Assembly: GCF_013072695.1 (NCBI RefSeq)
Contig: NZ_LXUK01000017.1
Coordinates: 111,086 to 175,085, forward strand
Direction of reading: 5' to 3'
DNA from: Acinetobacter sp. Ac_5812
GTDB taxonomy: Bacteria > Pseudomonadota > Gammaproteobacteria > Pseudomonadales > Moraxellaceae
DNA: 64,000 nt
Shown: piece after piece, positions 61,575 to 64,000 of the stretch
Position numbering within the stretch: position 1 is the stretch's first letter
How the letters are laid out: each line of letters opens with the position of its first letter
Translations under genes and position numbers: made by a program
The notes under the pieces: model-generated
Told to the model about the DNA's origin: nothing
Databases searched by the model: none
The model's input: the letters and a program-made list of their open reading frames with translations, nothing else

Positions 61575-63551
61575 ATGCCTTCCAAGCCATCTTCGCAGTT
61601 TGCGAATGTGAATCCAAACGTGTTTTTAAGCACGGTGATTATCATTGCGATTTTTATCGCAATTGTCATTATCGCACCCAGTTCATTTGAATTTTTGACT
61701 CAACAACTGAAGCAATGGATCACGGACTCGTTTAGCTGGTTCTATGTCTTATCAGTTGCGGTGTTTTTGATTTTACTGATTTATATTGCCTGTTCGGCCA
61801 GCGGCAAAATTAAATTAGGCCCTGATCATAGCCAACCCGAATATAGCAATGGCTCATGGTTTGCCATGTTGTTTACTGCAGGGATGGGGATCGGGTTAAT
61901 GTTCTTCGGTGTGGCTGAGCCAGTGATGCACTATGTTAGCCCACCCAGTGGTGATCCTGAAAGTGTCGCTTCTGCACAGCAAGCCTTGAGAATCACCTTT
62001 TTCCATTGGGGCTTGCATGCATGGGCAATTTACGCCGTGGTTGGATTGGCCTTGGCCTATTTTGCTTATCGGCATAATCTGCCATTAAAAACCCGTTCCG
62101 CCTTATATCCAATTATTGGTAAGAAAATCTATGGCCCTTGGGGGGATGGGATTGATACCTTTGCCACCATTGGTACGGTTTTCGGGGTGGCGACCTCTTT
62201 AGGTTTTGGTGTGACGCAAATCAACTCAGGTCTGCATTATCTATTTGGGATTGAACAAAGCAGCAATGTTCAGGTGATCCTGATTATTTTTGTCAGTGCT
62301 TTAGCATCTATGTCGGTATTTTTAGGTCTGGATAAAGGGGTCAAACGCCTTTCCGAACTAAATCTGATTTTGGCTTTGGTGTTGTTGGCCTTTGTATTTA
62401 TTGCTGGTCCAAGTATCTATCTGCTTCAAACCACCATTCAAAACATGGGTTCGTATATGTCGAACCTATTTGGCATGACCTTTAACCTCTATGCCTATCA
62501 GCCAAATGGCTGGATTGGTGGTTGGACCATTATGTATTGGGCGTGGTGGATTTCATGGTCGCCATTTGTGGGGATGTTTATTGCCCGTGTGTCGCGTGGC
62601 CGAACCATCCGTGAATTTATTGTTGGGGTGTTACTGATTCCGACAGGTTTTACCATCATTTGGATGGGCTTTTTAGGTAATGCCGCACTGTTTAGCATTA
62701 TGCAAGAACATAATGTAAGTTTACTTCATGCTGTGCAAACCGATTCATCAGTAGCTTTATTTGAGTTTTTGAATCATCTGCCATTTTCAGGGGTGATGAG
62801 TTTGCTGGCAACTGTATTGGTGATGCTATTCTTTGTGACCTCAGCAGATTCAGGTGCTTTGGTTACCGATTATCTTACCGCTAAAACTGAAAACTCTCCA
62901 ACATGGCAAAGATTATTTTGGACCGTGTTGATGGCCGCATTGGCCATTATTCTATTGTTGGTCGGTGGTCTGTCTGCATTGCAATCCTCTATTATTATGA
63001 GTGCATTGCCTTTTACTTTTATTATGTTGCTGATGAGTTGGGGTTTACTCAAAGCCTTGAAGTTAGATGTCACCAAAATGAATGCCATTCAAGAGGCTCG
63101 AATTACCCCGCGTGCCATTAATAATCCAAGGAGTTGGCAGCAGCGTTTAGGTTTGATCATGCATTATCCGCATACTGAAACTGAAGTTCAGCATTATATC
63201 GACACACAAGTTCGTAAGGCTTTTGAGAGTATTCAGCGCGAATTCAAACGCCGTCACTTGGAAGTGGAGATTCGTGAAATCGAAAATGGTTTGCAACTGC
63301 ATGTCGATCATCACCATGAAATTAACTTTACCTATAAAGTGGTTTCGCATGCCACTGTCCCACCTAGCTTTATGTTAGGGCGTGCAGATGAAGATGAGGC
63401 CAATTACTTTCAGGCAGAAGTGTTCTTGCGTGAGGGGGGGCAAAACTATGATGTGATGGATTGGACGCAAGAAGATTTAATCCAAGACATTATTGATCAA
63501 TATGAACGTCATCTATACTTCTTGAATATTGTGAGAGGCAGTACTTCTTAA
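61575..63551 (+). CDS. BCCT family choline/betaine transporter
   Basis: A 658-residue 12-helix transporter. Family motifs are GMGIGLMFFGVAEPVMHY near residue 96 and the WAWWISWSPFVGMFIARVSR signature near residue 320, which carries the aromatic box for trimethylammonium substrates. A cytosolic C-terminal extension of about 150 residues (from about 505) is long, as in BetT-type choline transporters, where it senses osmotic stress. No betIBA genes adjoin it inside the window. GGGGGAA precedes the start. Confidence 0.9.
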   Translation: MPSKPSSQFANVNPNVFLSTVIIIAIFIAIVIIAPSSFEFLTQQLKQWITDSFSWFYVLSVAVFLILLIYIACSASGKIKLGPDHSQPEYSNGSWFAMLFTAGMGIGLMFFGVAEPVMHYVSPPSGDPESVASAQQALRITFFHWGLHAWAIYAVVGLALAYFAYRHNLPLKTRSALYPIIGKKIYGPWGDGIDTFATIGTVFGVATSLGFGVTQINSGLHYLFGIEQSSNVQVILIIFVSALASMSVFLGLDKGVKRLSELNLILALVLLAFVFIAGPSIYLLQTTIQNMGSYMSNLFGMTFNLYAYQPNGWIGGWTIMYWAWWISWSPFVGMFIARVSRGRTIREFIVGVLLIPTGFTIIWMGFLGNAALFSIMQEHNVSLLHAVQTDSSVALFEFLNHLPFSGVMSLLATVLVMLFFVTSADSGALVTDYLTAKTENSPTWQRLFWTVLMAALAIILLLVGGLSALQSSIIMSALPFTFIMLLMSWGLLKALKLDVTKMNAIQEARITPRAINNPRSWQQRLGLIMHYPHTETEVQHYIDTQVRKAFESIQREFKRRHLEVEIREIENGLQLHVDHHHEINFTYKVVSHATVPPSFMLGRADEDEANYFQAEVFLREGGQNYDVMDWTQEDLIQDIIDQYERHLYFLNIVRGSTS

Positions 63552-63576
63552 GAGAAAGTACTTATTACAACACTGA

Positions 63577-63612
63577 AAACAACGGTTTTGAGCGATCAAA
63601 GCCGTTGTTTTT
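63577..63612 (+). terminator. Terminator of the BCCT gene
   Basis: AAACAACGGTTTTGA pairs with TCAAAGCCGTTGTTT (one G-U) around GCGA and is followed by TTATTTT. Confidence 0.88.
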
Positions 63613-63885
63613 ATTTTGGGTGGTGAAATTTTAAACATGAATCGAATAGGAGACAGATTTTTGCATGGAGTGAGGTGTTTAAAATAAAAGCTAAATATAA
63701 AAAGAAAGCTGCTTTATTGCTGATAATAAAAACATAATTTCAATAAACTGATTTAATTTCAATTGGTTAGTCTGTTTAAATTCACTTTTAAGATAATTAA
63801 TAAATTTTAAATTATATAAATCAGTAAATTAGATGCGTTAAAGTTTAAAAATAAAACAACCGAATAATTTAATTTTTAAAAGTGC
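63613..63885. other. AT-rich intergenic region
   Basis: About 270 bases with no gene. It becomes very AT-rich toward 63880, and could act as an UP element for the promoter that follows. No operator is recognised. Confidence 0.5.
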
Positions 63886-63913
63886 TTGCAAGCGATCTGA
63901 AATACTGTAGAAT
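63886..63913 (+). promoter_or_regulatory. Strong promoter, probably of an rRNA operon
   Basis: TTGCAA and TAGAAT are 16 bases apart, preceded by a very AT-rich tract. The downstream leader (TTGTTGAGAAACAAG hairpin at 63944-63960) resembles the leader before 16S rRNA genes in Acinetobacter, from memory of that family. The gene itself lies past the right edge. Confidence 0.55.
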
Positions 63914-64000
63914 GCACATCCATCGGCGGTGATGCAGATAAAAACTTGTTGAGAAACAAGGATTTGGCTAGAAAGGTTGGATTCTTGAGTTGATTGATAA

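Overview
The window looks like chromosomal DNA of an Acinetobacter species (Moraxellaceae, Gammaproteobacteria). This is inferred from low-to-moderate GC, gene content and protein flavour: an ANT(3'')-type nucleotidyltransferase directly after guaA, a zur-znuCB/znuA locus beside a complete atp operon, a lysM protein-dprA-tsaC operon, and a gentisate cluster with AAHS-type transporter and OprD-type porin. No insertion sequence, integrase, prophage, plasmid function or CRISPR array was seen. Most of the window is ordinary housekeeping and catabolic chromosome.

Layout. 1-7.1 kb: end of an unidentified gene, a rhodanese, two tandem tRNA-Gly(GCC) genes on the minus strand with their promoter, then BolA, SirB-like, an orphan ParA, a glycine-rich lipoprotein, LysE, DedA, DoxX, a BOF-domain periplasmic protein and a DUF445 membrane protein. 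7.5-9.9 kb: guaA, a terminator, then the aminoglycoside nucleotidyltransferase. 10-19.1 kb: a LysR regulator and aldehyde dehydrogenase, then a gentisate ring-cleavage operon (dioxygenase, maleylpyruvate isomerase, fumarylpyruvate hydrolase, MFS uptake protein, porin) under a divergent LysR. 19.2-23.9 kb: a YqjI-like PadR regulator with two palindromic operators, a Fur homologue that has lost its metal ligands, DUF3861, DUF2798, pirin, OsmC and GST genes, then a SPOR protein. 24.07-24.30 kb: a tandemly duplicated 117-bp repeat abutting argS. 26.2-31.1 kb: DyP peroxidase, LysE, and zinc uptake (zur-znuC-znuB against znuA, with a clear Zur box).

31.2-38.5 kb: atpIBEFHAGDC with a good sigma-70 promoter and a strong terminator. 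38.5-45.3 kb: lipoprotein, BtuE-type glutathione peroxidase, AraC regulator, two paralogous DHA1 MFS exporters with duplicated operator regions and one divergent TetR, then an EamA permease. 45.5-45.7 kb: a structured, well-terminated candidate small RNA. 45.7-49.2 kb: tsaC, dprA, LysM gene and divergent def around an elaborate dyad. 49.3-52.7 kb: a His-rich DUF2946 protein, a TonB-dependent copper receptor and an unknown protein. 53-58.7 kb: a symporter-fused hybrid histidine kinase divergent from a DUF485-actP acetate uptake pair. 58.8-63.6 kb: an MpaB-type protein, TetR, an ion-channel-like protein with an altered filter, and a BCCT transporter. The last 120 bases hold a strong promoter and leader that resemble the start of an rRNA operon.

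No clearly new defence or mobile system was found. The most interesting unexplained items are the candidate small RNA at 45.53-45.67 kb, the PadR/degenerate-Fur operon, the duplicated MFS/TetR operator regions, and the 117-bp repeat beside argS.
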